DNA from: Actinomycetota bacterium
GTDB lineage: Bacteria; Actinomycetota; Actinomycetes; S36-B12
Direction: 5' to 3'
Length of the DNA: 7,989 nt
Assembly (NCBI GenBank): GCA_016870425.1
Contig: VGBQ01000122.1
Coordinates: forward strand, 1 to 7,989
In this document: piece by piece, positions 1 through 6,543 of the stretch
Layout: each line of letters begins with the position of its first letter
How positions within the stretch are numbered: the first letter of the stretch is position 1
Made by a program: the position numbers and the translations under genes
The notes under the pieces: generated by a model
Seen by the model: only the letters and a program-made list of their open reading frames with translations
Databases searched by the model: none
What the model was told of the DNA's origin: nothing

Positions 1-519
1 ATCCGGCGAGGCACGGAGGGCTATCTCCGTGACGCGAGCGCGAGTGTCTTCCTCCTGGGCTACATCTCGCTCATGGCGGGCTTCGCCATGCTCATGCTGT
101 CCTCACCGGATGGCCCCTGGCGCATCGTGGTCTTCATCCTGCTCACCATCGGCAACGACATCGGGGGCTACGCCACCGGAGTGCTCTTCGGCCGGCATCC
201 CATCGCCCCGCAGGTCAGCCCCAAGAAGTCATGGGAGGGCTTCGCCGGCTCCCTCGTCGTGCAGTGCCTCATCGGTGTCGCGGCATTCATCTGGATCTTC
301 GGCGCTCCCTGGTGGCAGGGGCTCGTCATGGGGGCTGTCCTCACCGTCACCGCCACCGCCGGCGACTTCATCGAGAGTGCCATCAAGCGCGACATCGGGG
401 TGAAGGACATGGGCAGCCTGCTACCCGGACACGGTGGCATCATGGACCGCCTGGACTCCCTCGTCATCAACGCCTTCGCCGCGTGGGCGCTCTTCGCGCT
501 CTTCCTCGGCCAAGGCTGA
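1..519 (+). CDS. cdsA: Phosphatidate cytidylyltransferase CdsA (3' part)
   Basis: This gene is cut by the left edge; 172 C-terminal residues are visible. The enzyme makes CDP-diacylglycerol from phosphatidic acid and CTP in the cytoplasmic membrane, the branch point for phospholipid synthesis. The visible part carries the full CdsA signature at residues 126-152 of the fragment: S126-x-I-K-R, K135-D136, then H144-G-G-I-x-D149-R-L-D152, which includes the metal-binding acidic residues. The upstream SPKKSWEG motif (73-80) is also typical. Hydrophobic segments lie at about 16-35, 40-64, 81-101, 104-124 and 155-170, as expected for a polytopic enzyme. The gene ends in TGA 15 nt before rlmN, and the cdsA-rlmN order is a familiar actinobacterial arrangement, usually behind pyrH and frr, which would lie to the left. 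The reading frame is intact and nothing is unusual. Confidence 0.96.
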   Translation: MRRGTEGYLRDASASVFLLGYISLMAGFAMLMLSSPDGPWRIVVFILLTIGNDIGGYATGVLFGRHPIAPQVSPKKSWEGFAGSLVVQCLIGVAAFIWIFGAPWWQGLVMGAVLTVTATAGDFIESAIKRDIGVKDMGSLLPGHGGIMDRLDSLVINAFAAWALFALFLGQG

Positions 520-534
520 TGCGACACTGGTCCC

Positions 535-1638
535 ATGCCCGTGCCCGGTGAACTCACCCTGGAGGCACCCCGCAGGGGGCGCCCGCCCGCGCATCTCGCC
601 GATCTCGATATGGCGGGGCGACGCGAGGCCATGATCGGCCTCGGGCTCCCGGCCTTCCGCGCTGATCAAGCCTCGCGCCACTACTTCGGCCGCCTCGAGA
701 CGGACGCCTCGACGTGGACCGACTTCAGCCCGGCCGATCGCGACACGGTCGCGCAGGCACTCCTTCCCGACCTCCTCACTCCCGTGCGCGAGCTCTCCTG
801 CGACGATGGGGCGACCGTCAAGATCGTGTGGCGGCTGCATGACGGCTCACGCGTGGAGTCCGTGCTCATGGGCTACCGCGACCGCATCACCATCTGCGTG
901 TCCTCGCAGGCAGGGTGCGGCATGAACTGCCCCTTCTGCGCGACCGGGCAGGCGGGGCTGACGCGCAACCTCTCCACGGCGGAGATCGTCGAGCAGGTGC
1001 TGGCAGGCTCGCGGATGGTGCGCAGCGAGGCCTTTCCGGGTGATCGTGAGCGTGTGAGCAACGTCGTCTTCATGGGCATGGGGGAGCCGCTGGCCAACTA
1101 CCGTGCCCTGATGGGCGCCATCCGTCGCCTGGTCGATCCGGTGCCCGCCGGGCTCGGCATGTCAGCACGAGGCATCACGGTGTCGACGGTGGGCCTGGTG
1201 CCACGGATGCGGGAGCTGGCCGACGAAGGTCTGCCGCTGCGCCTGGCTGTTTCCCTCCACGCGCCCGATGACGAGCTCAGGGACACCCTGGTGCCCATCA
1301 ATACGCGCTATCCCGTCTCCGAGGTACTCGATGCCGCATGGTTCTACGCCGAGCGCACGGGTCGGCGTATCAGCATCGAATACGCCCTCATCAAGGACGT
1401 CAACGACCAGCGCTGGCGGGCCGAGCTCCTAGCCAAGCGTCTGCGCGGGCACCTCGTGCACGTCAATCTCATCCCGCTCAACCCCACGCCCGGGTCGCTC
1501 TGGACTGCCTCGCGAGCTGATGACGAACGCGCGTTCGTGCGGGCTCTGGAGGAGGCGCACGTGCCGGTCACTGTCCGCGACACGCGGGGCCGTGAGATCG
1601 ACGGTGCCTGCGGTCAACTGGCCGCCACGGCACCATGA
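535..1638 (+). CDS. rlmN: Dual-specificity 23S rRNA/tRNA adenine-C2 methyltransferase RlmN
   Basis: A radical SAM enzyme of 367 residues that methylates C2 of adenosine 2503 in 23S rRNA and, in studied homologues, A37 of some tRNAs. The [4Fe-4S] cluster motif CxxxCxxC is C128, C132 and C135. C121 lies seven residues before it and matches the resolving cysteine (C118 in E. coli), while C359 in GACGQL matches the methyl-carrying C355. The SAM-binding motif FMGMGEPLANY (179-189) is present, so every catalytic residue I can name is intact. The ATG at 535 is preferred because the following residues (LTLEAPRRGRPPAHLADLD) resemble the N-terminus of mycobacterial RlmN. No Shine-Dalgarno is visible; the hexamer GACACT ends 6 nt before the ATG and could be a weak -10 of a leaderless transcript, or the gene may be read through from cdsA 15 nt upstream. 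Confidence 0.97.
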   Translation: MPVPGELTLEAPRRGRPPAHLADLDMAGRREAMIGLGLPAFRADQASRHYFGRLETDASTWTDFSPADRDTVAQALLPDLLTPVRELSCDDGATVKIVWRLHDGSRVESVLMGYRDRITICVSSQAGCGMNCPFCATGQAGLTRNLSTAEIVEQVLAGSRMVRSEAFPGDRERVSNVVFMGMGEPLANYRALMGAIRRLVDPVPAGLGMSARGITVSTVGLVPRMRELADEGLPLRLAVSLHAPDDELRDTLVPINTRYPVSEVLDAAWFYAERTGRRISIEYALIKDVNDQRWRAELLAKRLRGHLVHVNLIPLNPTPGSLWTASRADDERAFVRALEEAHVPVTVRDTRGREIDGACGQLAATAP

Positions 1639-1642
1639 GTGG

Positions 1643-2242
1643 GTGAGCAATCAGGTTCAAGCCCCAGATCCCGGCGATAGTGACGACAACCTGCTGATCC
1701 CGGCGCACGGACCCGGGGTGCGTAGGGCGGTCATTGCCTCGATCGTGCGCGCGGTGGCCATCTCCGCGGCGGCGGTGCTGCTCTCCGTCATCATGGACCT
1801 CAACTTCGTACCCCAGCCCCTGCGGCTTCTCTTCGGCGTCGCCTTCATCGTGCTCTGGGTTGTCGTCTACGTGTTCTACTTCCGCTTCCAACTCAAGAAG
1901 ATCCAGCACGCGCCCTATCCCATGATTCGCGCGTGGGAGACACTGCTCGTCGGAGCGGTGCTCTTCATCACCATCTTTGCCAACGCCTACCACCAAATTG
2001 CGCTACTTGACCCCGCGGCGTTCACGGAAAACCTTGATCTCTTCACGGCCTACTACTTCTCCGTGACCGTGCTCGGGACTGTCGGGTTTGGCGATATCAC
2101 CCCGGTCACCACCTTTGCCAGGGCGATTTCCATGGTGCAGATGATCGTCGATCTGGGGATCATCGCCTTCAGCGTCCGGCTGCTGACCCGTGAGGTCAAG
2201 CAGACGCGGGGGGCGAGGGCTGCATCATCGGACGCAGCGTGA
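1643..2242 (+). CDS. Small RCK-less potassium-channel-like membrane protein
   Basis: A 199-residue protein of the two-pore-helix ion channel type (Ion_trans_2). Four hydrophobic segments are seen at about 30-51, 60-80, 99-120 and 160-180. Between the last two lies a pore loop, AYYFSVTVLGTVGFGD (136-151), that aligns without gaps to the KcsA pore, so the selectivity filter is TVGFG (146-150) followed by D151. Relative to KcsA, E71 is T142, T74 is G145 and Y78 is F149. The N-terminus is a short acidic cytoplasmic stretch and the C-terminus is a basic tail of about 20 residues; there is no RCK or cyclic-nucleotide domain, so no visible ligand gating. The GTG at 1643 is chosen because it lies 4 nt after the rlmN stop; an in-frame ATG at 1520 would overlap rlmN by 119 nt. 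No Shine-Dalgarno is visible, so translation may depend on coupling to rlmN. K+ selectivity is inferred from the filter. Confidence 0.85.
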   Translation: MSNQVQAPDPGDSDDNLLIPAHGPGVRRAVIASIVRAVAISAAAVLLSVIMDLNFVPQPLRLLFGVAFIVLWVVVYVFYFRFQLKKIQHAPYPMIRAWETLLVGAVLFITIFANAYHQIALLDPAAFTENLDLFTAYYFSVTVLGTVGFGDITPVTTFARAISMVQMIVDLGIIAFSVRLLTREVKQTRGARAASSDAA

Positions 2243-2247
2243 GGCGC

Positions 2248-2253
2248 TAGCGT
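2248..2253 (+). promoter_or_regulatory. Possible -10 element of a leaderless prpE transcript
   Basis: The hexamer TAGCGT fits the actinobacterial -10 pattern TANNNT (TAGNNT is common in GC-rich members). It ends exactly 7 nt before the GTG of prpE, the spacing expected if transcription begins at the start codon. No Shine-Dalgarno lies at a usable distance; the only GAGG (2241-2244) is 16 nt away. I see no convincing -35 hexamer. The site overlaps an 8-bp palindrome CGCTAGCG (2245-2252). This is a motif match only. Confidence 0.4.
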
Positions 2254-2260
2254 CGTCCCC

Positions 2261-4144
2261 GTGGGCGCGGCGTATGACGAAGCCCGGCGGCGTAGCCTCA
2301 GCGAGCCGGGTGACTTCTGGGGCGAGGCTGCCGGCCTCATCGACTGGGTCACCGAGCCCACCCAGGTCCTGGATGATTCGCGTCCTCCCTTTTATCGGTG
2401 GTTCCCCGACGGTGAGTTGAACACCTGCGCCAATGCGCTCGACCGGCATGTGGCCGCTCGTCGAGGTGATCGCATTGCGCTCATCCACGACAGCGCCGTG
2501 ACAGGGAAGGTCACGACGTTCACCTACGCCGAGCTCCTGGACCGGGTGGCGCGTTGTGCCGGCGTGCTGCGATCCCTCGGCGTGGAGAAGGGCGACAGGG
2601 TCGTTATCTACATGCCTCTCGTGCCTGAGGCTGCCATCGCAATGCTGGCATGCGCTCGCCTGGGCGCCCCCCACTCGGTGGTCTTCGGGGGCTTCGCGCC
2701 AGCAGAGCTCGCTGCGCGCATCGACGACGCAGAGCCGAAGGTCATCGTGTCCGCGTCCTGCGGGATCGAGGGCACCCGAGTAGTGGAGTACAAGCCCCTG
2801 CTCGATGAAGCCCTGGAGCTCACCGCCCACCGACCGCACACCTGTGTCATCCTGCAGCGGCCTCAGGCTGCCGCGCCCCTGGGCCCTCTCGACGTGGACT
2901 GGGCGCAGGTGATGGACGCGGCCGAGCCGGTGGGTCCGGTCACGGTGGGCGCGACCGATCCCCTCTACGTGCTCTACACGTCAGGCACGACCGGCAAGCC
3001 CAAGGGCATCGTGCGCGACAACGGCGGACACGCCGTGGCGATGGCGTGGTCACTGCCCAACGTCTACGGGATCGGTCCTGACGACGTGTGGTGGGCGGCA
3101 TCGGATGTCGGCTGGGTCGTCGGCCACTCCTACATCGTCTACGCGCCGCTCATCACTGGATGCACGACCGTGATGTACGAAGGCAAGCCGGTCGGCACCC
3201 CTGATGCGGGTGCCTTCTGGCGTGTCGTCGAGCAGCATGGCGTCAATGGGCTCTTCACCGCCCCCACCGCCATCCGGGCCATCAAGAAGGACGATCCGCA
3301 GGGCGCCTTGATCGCCGAGCGCGATCTGTCGTCGCTGCGCACGCTCTTCCAGGCCGGTGAGCGATTGGACCCGGACACCTTTGCGTGGGCGTCGGAGCAC
3401 CTGGGCGTGCCCGTCGTCGACAACTGGTGGCAGACGGAGACCGGCTGGCCGATGGCTTCGAGCATGCGTGGGCTGGACCCTCTGCCGCTGAAGCCCGGGT
3501 CGCCGTCGGTGCGCGTGCCCGGCTTCGATGTGCGTGTCGTTGACGAGCACGGTCATGAGGTGCCGGCGGGCACGGAGGGCAACATCGTCGTGCGCCTTCC
3601 CCTACCACCGGGGACGCTCCCGACCCTGTGGGGTGACGATCAGCGCTATGTCGAGGCCTATCTCAGTGCCTTTCCGGGCTACTACTCCACCGGCGACGGC
3701 GGCTATCTCGACGACGACGGCTACCTCTACGTCATGGGTCGCACGGACGACGTCATCAATGTGGCCGGTCATCGACTCTCGACGGGATCGATGGAGGCGG
3801 TCGTCTCCACCCATCCGATGGTGGCCGAGTGTGCGGTCATCGGCGTCCATGACCAGATCAAGGGGCAGGTGCCGCGGGCCTTCGTCGTGCTCAAGGCGGG
3901 TACGCAGGCCGATCCCGGAGCGCTACAGGCTGAGATCGTCGAGATGGTGCGCGACAGGATCGGTCCGGTCGCAGCGCTGCGGCAGGTGGCCGTCGTCCCG
4001 GCGCTACCCAAGACGCGATCGGGCAAGATCTTGCGCCGCACCATGCGCGGCATCGCTGATGGCCGCGACGAGCCGGTGCCTTCGACGATCGAGGATCCGG
4101 GCGTGCTTGAGGCGTTGGCACCTCTGCTGAGAGGTGACCCGTGA
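2261..4144 (+). CDS. prpE: Propionate--CoA ligase (PrpE-type acyl-CoA synthetase)
   Basis: A 627-residue AMP-forming ligase, close to the length of E. coli PrpE, that converts propionate, ATP and CoA to propionyl-CoA. An ACS N-terminal domain covers about 4-60, the adenylation domain about 61-505 and the mobile C-terminal domain about 510-610. Visible motifs are YTSGTTGKPKG (239-249), WWQTETGWP (389-397), YYSTGD (474-479), GRTDDVINVAGHR (493-505) and the catalytic lysine K589 in KTRSGKILRR, which in relatives is the target of inhibitory acetylation. SASCGIE (164-170), IVRDNGGHAVA (250-260) and a Trp after QTETG favour PrpE over acetyl-CoA synthetase; the WW pair fits a short acyl chain. Acetate as substrate cannot be excluded. 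The GTG at 2261 gives the normal family N-terminus (AAYDEARRRSL). The gene follows the channel gene by 18 nt and overlaps the CoA-transferase start by 4 nt, so those two products are probably translated together. Confidence 0.9.
   Translation: MGAAYDEARRRSLSEPGDFWGEAAGLIDWVTEPTQVLDDSRPPFYRWFPDGELNTCANALDRHVAARRGDRIALIHDSAVTGKVTTFTYAELLDRVARCAGVLRSLGVEKGDRVVIYMPLVPEAAIAMLACARLGAPHSVVFGGFAPAELAARIDDAEPKVIVSASCGIEGTRVVEYKPLLDEALELTAHRPHTCVILQRPQAAAPLGPLDVDWAQVMDAAEPVGPVTVGATDPLYVLYTSGTTGKPKGIVRDNGGHAVAMAWSLPNVYGIGPDDVWWAASDVGWVVGHSYIVYAPLITGCTTVMYEGKPVGTPDAGAFWRVVEQHGVNGLFTAPTAIRAIKKDDPQGALIAERDLSSLRTLFQAGERLDPDTFAWASEHLGVPVVDNWWQTETGWPMASSMRGLDPLPLKPGSPSVRVPGFDVRVVDEHGHEVPAGTEGNIVVRLPLPPGTLPTLWGDDQRYVEAYLSAFPGYYSTGDGGYLDDDGYLYVMGRTDDVINVAGHRLSTGSMEAVVSTHPMVAECAVIGVHDQIKGQVPRAFVVLKAGTQADPGALQAEIVEMVRDRIGPVAALRQVAVVPALPKTRSGKILRRTMRGIADGRDEPVPSTIEDPGVLEALAPLLRGDP
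4131..4137 (+). promoter_or_regulatory. Shine-Dalgarno for the CoA-transferase gene
   Basis: GAGGTGA matches the anti-Shine-Dalgarno end of 16S rRNA well; its GAGG core is 6 nt before the GTG at 4141. It sits inside the last codons of prpE and supports the 4-nt overlapping start (GTGA) over any later start. Confidence 0.7.
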
Positions 4145-5241
4145 GCGGGCCTCTCGAAGGGATCGTGGTGGCCGACTTCAGTCGCGTCCTCGCGGGGCCC
4201 TACGCCACGATGTTGCTCGGTGATCTGGGCGCCGAGGTCGTCAAGGTCGAGCGCCCCGGTTCGGGCGACGACACCCGCGCGTGGGGTCCGCCATACGCCC
4301 CATCAGGCCAATCGACGTACTTCGCGGGAGTCAATCGCAACAAGATCTCCGTGGGCATCGACCTCGCCACTCCCGAGGGCGTTCTGGCCGCGCGCGAACT
4401 CATCGACCGGGCCGACGTCGTGGTCGAGAACTTCAAGGTCGGCACACTGGAGCGCCTCGGCTTGGACTACGCCAGCGTGAGCGCCCACCACCCGGGGCTC
4501 ATCTTCTGCACGATCAGCGGCTTCGGCTCGGGGGAGGGCCGCGACCTGCCCGGCTACGACCTGCTCGTGCAGGCCATGGGTGGACTCATGAGCATCACGG
4601 GCCCAGCGCCGGGCGAGCCGACCAAGGTGGGAGTGGCGCTCGTCGACGTCATCACCGGACTCCACGCAACCGTCGGCGTGCTGGCTGCACTCCACCATCG
4701 GGATGCGACCGGCGAGGGACAGTTGCTCGAGGTCAATCTGATGTCGTCTCTGCTGTCCGCGCTCGTCAATCAGTCGTCGGCGTACGCCGCCGGCGGGGTC
4801 GTGCCGGGCATCCTGGGCAATGCGCACCCGTCGATCTCGCCCTACGAGGTCTACGCCACGGCCGACCGCCCGCTGATCATCGCCGTCGGCAATGACCGGC
4901 AGTTCGCGTCGCTCGCGGAGGTCGTGGGAGCGCCGCAACTCGCGGGCGATGCGCGCTTCGCCACCAACCCCGAGCGGGTGGCGAATCGAGTCGCCCTCAA
5001 GGAGGAGCTGCTCGGGCTGCTGCAGGCAGCGGGTGCCGACGAGTGGCAGCGGCGCCTGACGGCAGTCGGGGTGCCCTGTGGGCCGATCAACGACATCGGC
5101 CAGGTCTTCGCGCTCGCGGATCGCCTGGGGCTGGCCCCCATCGTCGACGCGGGTGGCACCCCGACGGTGGCGCACCCCATCCGGTTCGATCGGACGCCGG
5201 CGACCTACCGGCTGGCGCCACCGGATGCACCCGAGGCCTAG
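4141..5241 (+). CDS. CaiB/BaiF family III CoA-transferase, probable glutarate CoA-transferase
   Basis: A 366-residue family III CoA-transferase, somewhat shorter than the roughly 400-residue family norm but complete. These cytoplasmic enzymes move CoA between carboxylic acids through an aspartyl-CoA thioester. The N-terminal block (GIVVADFSRVLAGPYATMLL, 7-26), the AEVVKVERPGSGD block (31-43) and VENFKVGTLERLGLDY (95-110) are typical, and D140 in PGYDLLVQAMGG is the expected catalytic aspartate. The C-terminal VPCGPIND (311-318) is also a family hallmark. It starts with GTG inside the prpE stop (GTGA overlap) behind a good Shine-Dalgarno. It faces gcdH tail to tail. Bacterial GcdG and human SUGCT, both of this family, transfer CoA to glutarate and feed glutaryl-CoA dehydrogenase, so glutarate is the best guess; the sequence alone does not fix donor or acceptor, and other acids such as oxalate or carnitine-type substrates remain possible. 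Confidence 0.88.
   Translation: MSGPLEGIVVADFSRVLAGPYATMLLGDLGAEVVKVERPGSGDDTRAWGPPYAPSGQSTYFAGVNRNKISVGIDLATPEGVLAARELIDRADVVVENFKVGTLERLGLDYASVSAHHPGLIFCTISGFGSGEGRDLPGYDLLVQAMGGLMSITGPAPGEPTKVGVALVDVITGLHATVGVLAALHHRDATGEGQLLEVNLMSSLLSALVNQSSAYAAGGVVPGILGNAHPSISPYEVYATADRPLIIAVGNDRQFASLAEVVGAPQLAGDARFATNPERVANRVALKEELLGLLQAAGADEWQRRLTAVGVPCGPINDIGQVFALADRLGLAPIVDAGGTPTVAHPIRFDRTPATYRLAPPDAPEA
5238..5241. other. Shared CTAG: overlapping convergent stop codons
   Basis: The plus-strand CoA-transferase ends with TAG at 5239-5241, and the minus-strand gcdH ends with TAG read from 5240 to 5238. The palindrome CTAG holds both stops, so the two coding regions overlap by 4 nt and there is no intergenic space for a terminator. 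Confidence 0.95.
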
Positions 5242-6413
5242 CGGAAGGCGGGGATGCCCGTCAGGGCCTGACCGATGATGAGGGTGTGCATCTCGTTGGT
5301 GCCCTCGTAGGTGTAGACCGACTCGAGGTTGTTCATGTGCCGGATCACGGGGTACTCCAGCGTGATTCCGTTGCCTCCCAGGATCGAGCGGCACTCGCGC
5401 GCGATGGCGAGCGACTCGCGCGCATTGTTGAGTTTGCCGAGGCTGACCTGCTCGGGAGTGATCGCATGCTGATCCTTGAGCCGGCCGAGGTGGAGAGCGA
5501 GGAGCATGCCCTTGCCGAGCTCGAGCGTCATGTCGGCGAACTTCTGCTGAGTCATCTGGTAGCCGGCGATGGGCTTGTCGAACTGCTCGCGGTCGATGGC
5601 ATAGCCGAGGGCCGTCTCAAGACAGTCGCGAGCGGCGCCCAGCGTCCCGAAGGCGATGCCGAATCGCGCCTCGTTGAGGCAGGCGAGGGGACCCTTGAGG
5701 CCGCGTACGCCGGGCAGCATGGCTGATGCGGGCAGTCGGACTCCATCAAAGACGAGTTCCGCTGTCACCGAGGCCCGCAGGGACATCTTCTTGTGGATCT
5801 CCCTGGCCGAGAAGCCGGGCGTGTCGGTAGGGACGACGAAGCCGCGAATGCCGTCGTCGGTCTGGGCCCACACGATGGCTACGTCGGCGACCGTGCCGTT
5901 GGTGATCCACATCTTGGAGCCGTCGAGCATCCAGTCATCGCCATCTCGTTTGGCTGAGGTGCGCATGCCTGAGGGGTTCGAGCCGAAGTCGGCCTCGGTG
6001 AGTCCGAAGCAGCCGATGAGTTCGCCCTTGGCCATGCCGGGCAGCCATTCCTCCTTGTGCTCATCGCTGCCGAAGGCGTGGATGGCGTACATCGCGAGCG
6101 AACCCTGGACACTCACGAGCGAGCGGATGCCGGAGTCGCCGGCCTCGAGTTCCATTGCGGCGAGGCCGTAGGACACGGCATTGGTCCCCGCGCAGCCGTA
6201 GCCCTCCAGGTGCATACCGAGCACGCCGAGCTCGCCGAACTCACGAGCGAGTTCGCGCGCCGGGATCGTGCCGGCCTCGAACCAGTCGGCGACCTCGGGC
6301 TTGATGCGCCGATCGACGAAGTCGCGCACGACGTCGCGGATCGCGCGCTCCTCCTCGGTGAGCAGGCCGTCGATAGCGAAGAGCTCGAGGGGCTGGCGGG
6401 GCGCGCTGCTCAC
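5238..6413 (-). CDS. gcdH: Glutaryl-CoA dehydrogenase (acyl-CoA dehydrogenase family)
   Basis: A 391-residue FAD enzyme that oxidises glutaryl-CoA and releases CO2 to give crotonyl-CoA, the convergence point of lysine, tryptophan and aromatic-acid breakdown. It aligns closely with human GCDH as I recall it: GYGCAG (71-76), DSGIRSLVSVQ (93-103), CFGLTEADFGSNPSGM (135-150), WITN (169-172), ILGGNGI (344-350) and TYEGTNEMH (368-376). E370 is the catalytic base, Y369 precedes it, and R97 matches the substrate-carboxylate arginine R94; E90 matches human E87. Retention of these residues favours the decarboxylating form. The start is GTG at 6413, with GGAGG (6418-6422) 4 nt upstream, and the following residues fit the family N-terminus. 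The gene is transcribed divergently from the membrane hydrolase and convergently with the CoA-transferase, whose product is its likely substrate supplier. Confidence 0.93.
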   Translation of the reverse strand: MSSAPRQPLELFAIDGLLTEEERAIRDVVRDFVDRRIKPEVADWFEAGTIPARELAREFGELGVLGMHLEGYGCAGTNAVSYGLAAMELEAGDSGIRSLVSVQGSLAMYAIHAFGSDEHKEEWLPGMAKGELIGCFGLTEADFGSNPSGMRTSAKRDGDDWMLDGSKMWITNGTVADVAIVWAQTDDGIRGFVVPTDTPGFSAREIHKKMSLRASVTAELVFDGVRLPASAMLPGVRGLKGPLACLNEARFGIAFGTLGAARDCLETALGYAIDREQFDKPIAGYQMTQQKFADMTLELGKGMLLALHLGRLKDQHAITPEQVSLGKLNNARESLAIARECRSILGGNGITLEYPVIRHMNNLESVYTYEGTNEMHTLIIGQALTGIPAFR

Positions 6414-6543
6414 GGGACCTCCGAAGTTCGTGCCGGGGTATCCCGGTCAGCCCAGTATCCCGCAGGGCGTCGGATCCGCCCCCCTTGGCCTCGGGGGCCG
6501 AATCTGGCGGCCCGGGCCTGGTCGACCGGAGGCATGCGCCAGG
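6414..6543. promoter_or_regulatory. Divergent intergenic region between gcdH and the membrane hydrolase
   Basis: About 130 nt must hold the promoters for both flanking genes unless those reads are leaderless from inside. Seen here are a gcdH Shine-Dalgarno (minus strand, 6418-6422), a direct repeat of GTATCCC (6438-6444 and 6455-6461, period 17 nt), a perfect 10-bp palindrome GGCCCGGGCC (6509-6518) and GGAGG at 6528-6532, 11 nt before the ATG at 6544. No convincing -35/-10 pair is recognisable in either direction. The repeats could bind a regulator, but in sequence this rich in G and C short palindromes arise by chance. Confidence 0.35.
6418..6422 (-). promoter_or_regulatory. Shine-Dalgarno for gcdH
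   Basis: On the minus strand GGAGG lies 4 nt before the GTG at 6413 (GGAGGTCCCGTG). The spacing is slightly short but it is the only purine-rich site near the start and it decides the start codon. Confidence 0.65.

Noticed and set aside
1520..1642. Upstream ATG start for the channel gene
   Set aside because: It would add 41 residues overlapping rlmN by 119 nt in another frame, with an Arg/Cys-rich composition unlike the rest; the GTG at 1643 fits the gene boundary better.
2225..2839. A 204-codon minus-strand open frame opposite the start of prpE
   Set aside because: It is a shadow of the conserved prpE N-terminus and of the channel tail; no motif and no Shine-Dalgarno supports it.
3681..3732. 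GAC/GGC-rich near-repeat inside prpE
   Set aside because: It encodes the conserved STGDGGYLDDDGYLYV region of the adenylation domain, so the repetition follows from the protein motif.
5260..5272. Inverted repeat GTCAGG-G-CCTGAC near the convergent stops, considered as a terminator
   Set aside because: The loop is a single base, there is no T-run on either side, and the bases encode conserved C-terminal residues of GcdH.
4303..5394. A 363-codon minus-strand open frame antisense to the CoA-transferase
   Set aside because: It lies almost wholly opposite a clear family III CoA-transferase and also overlaps gcdH in another frame; its Arg/His/Asp-rich translation has no recognisable motif. Long antisense open frames are expected in GC-rich DNA.
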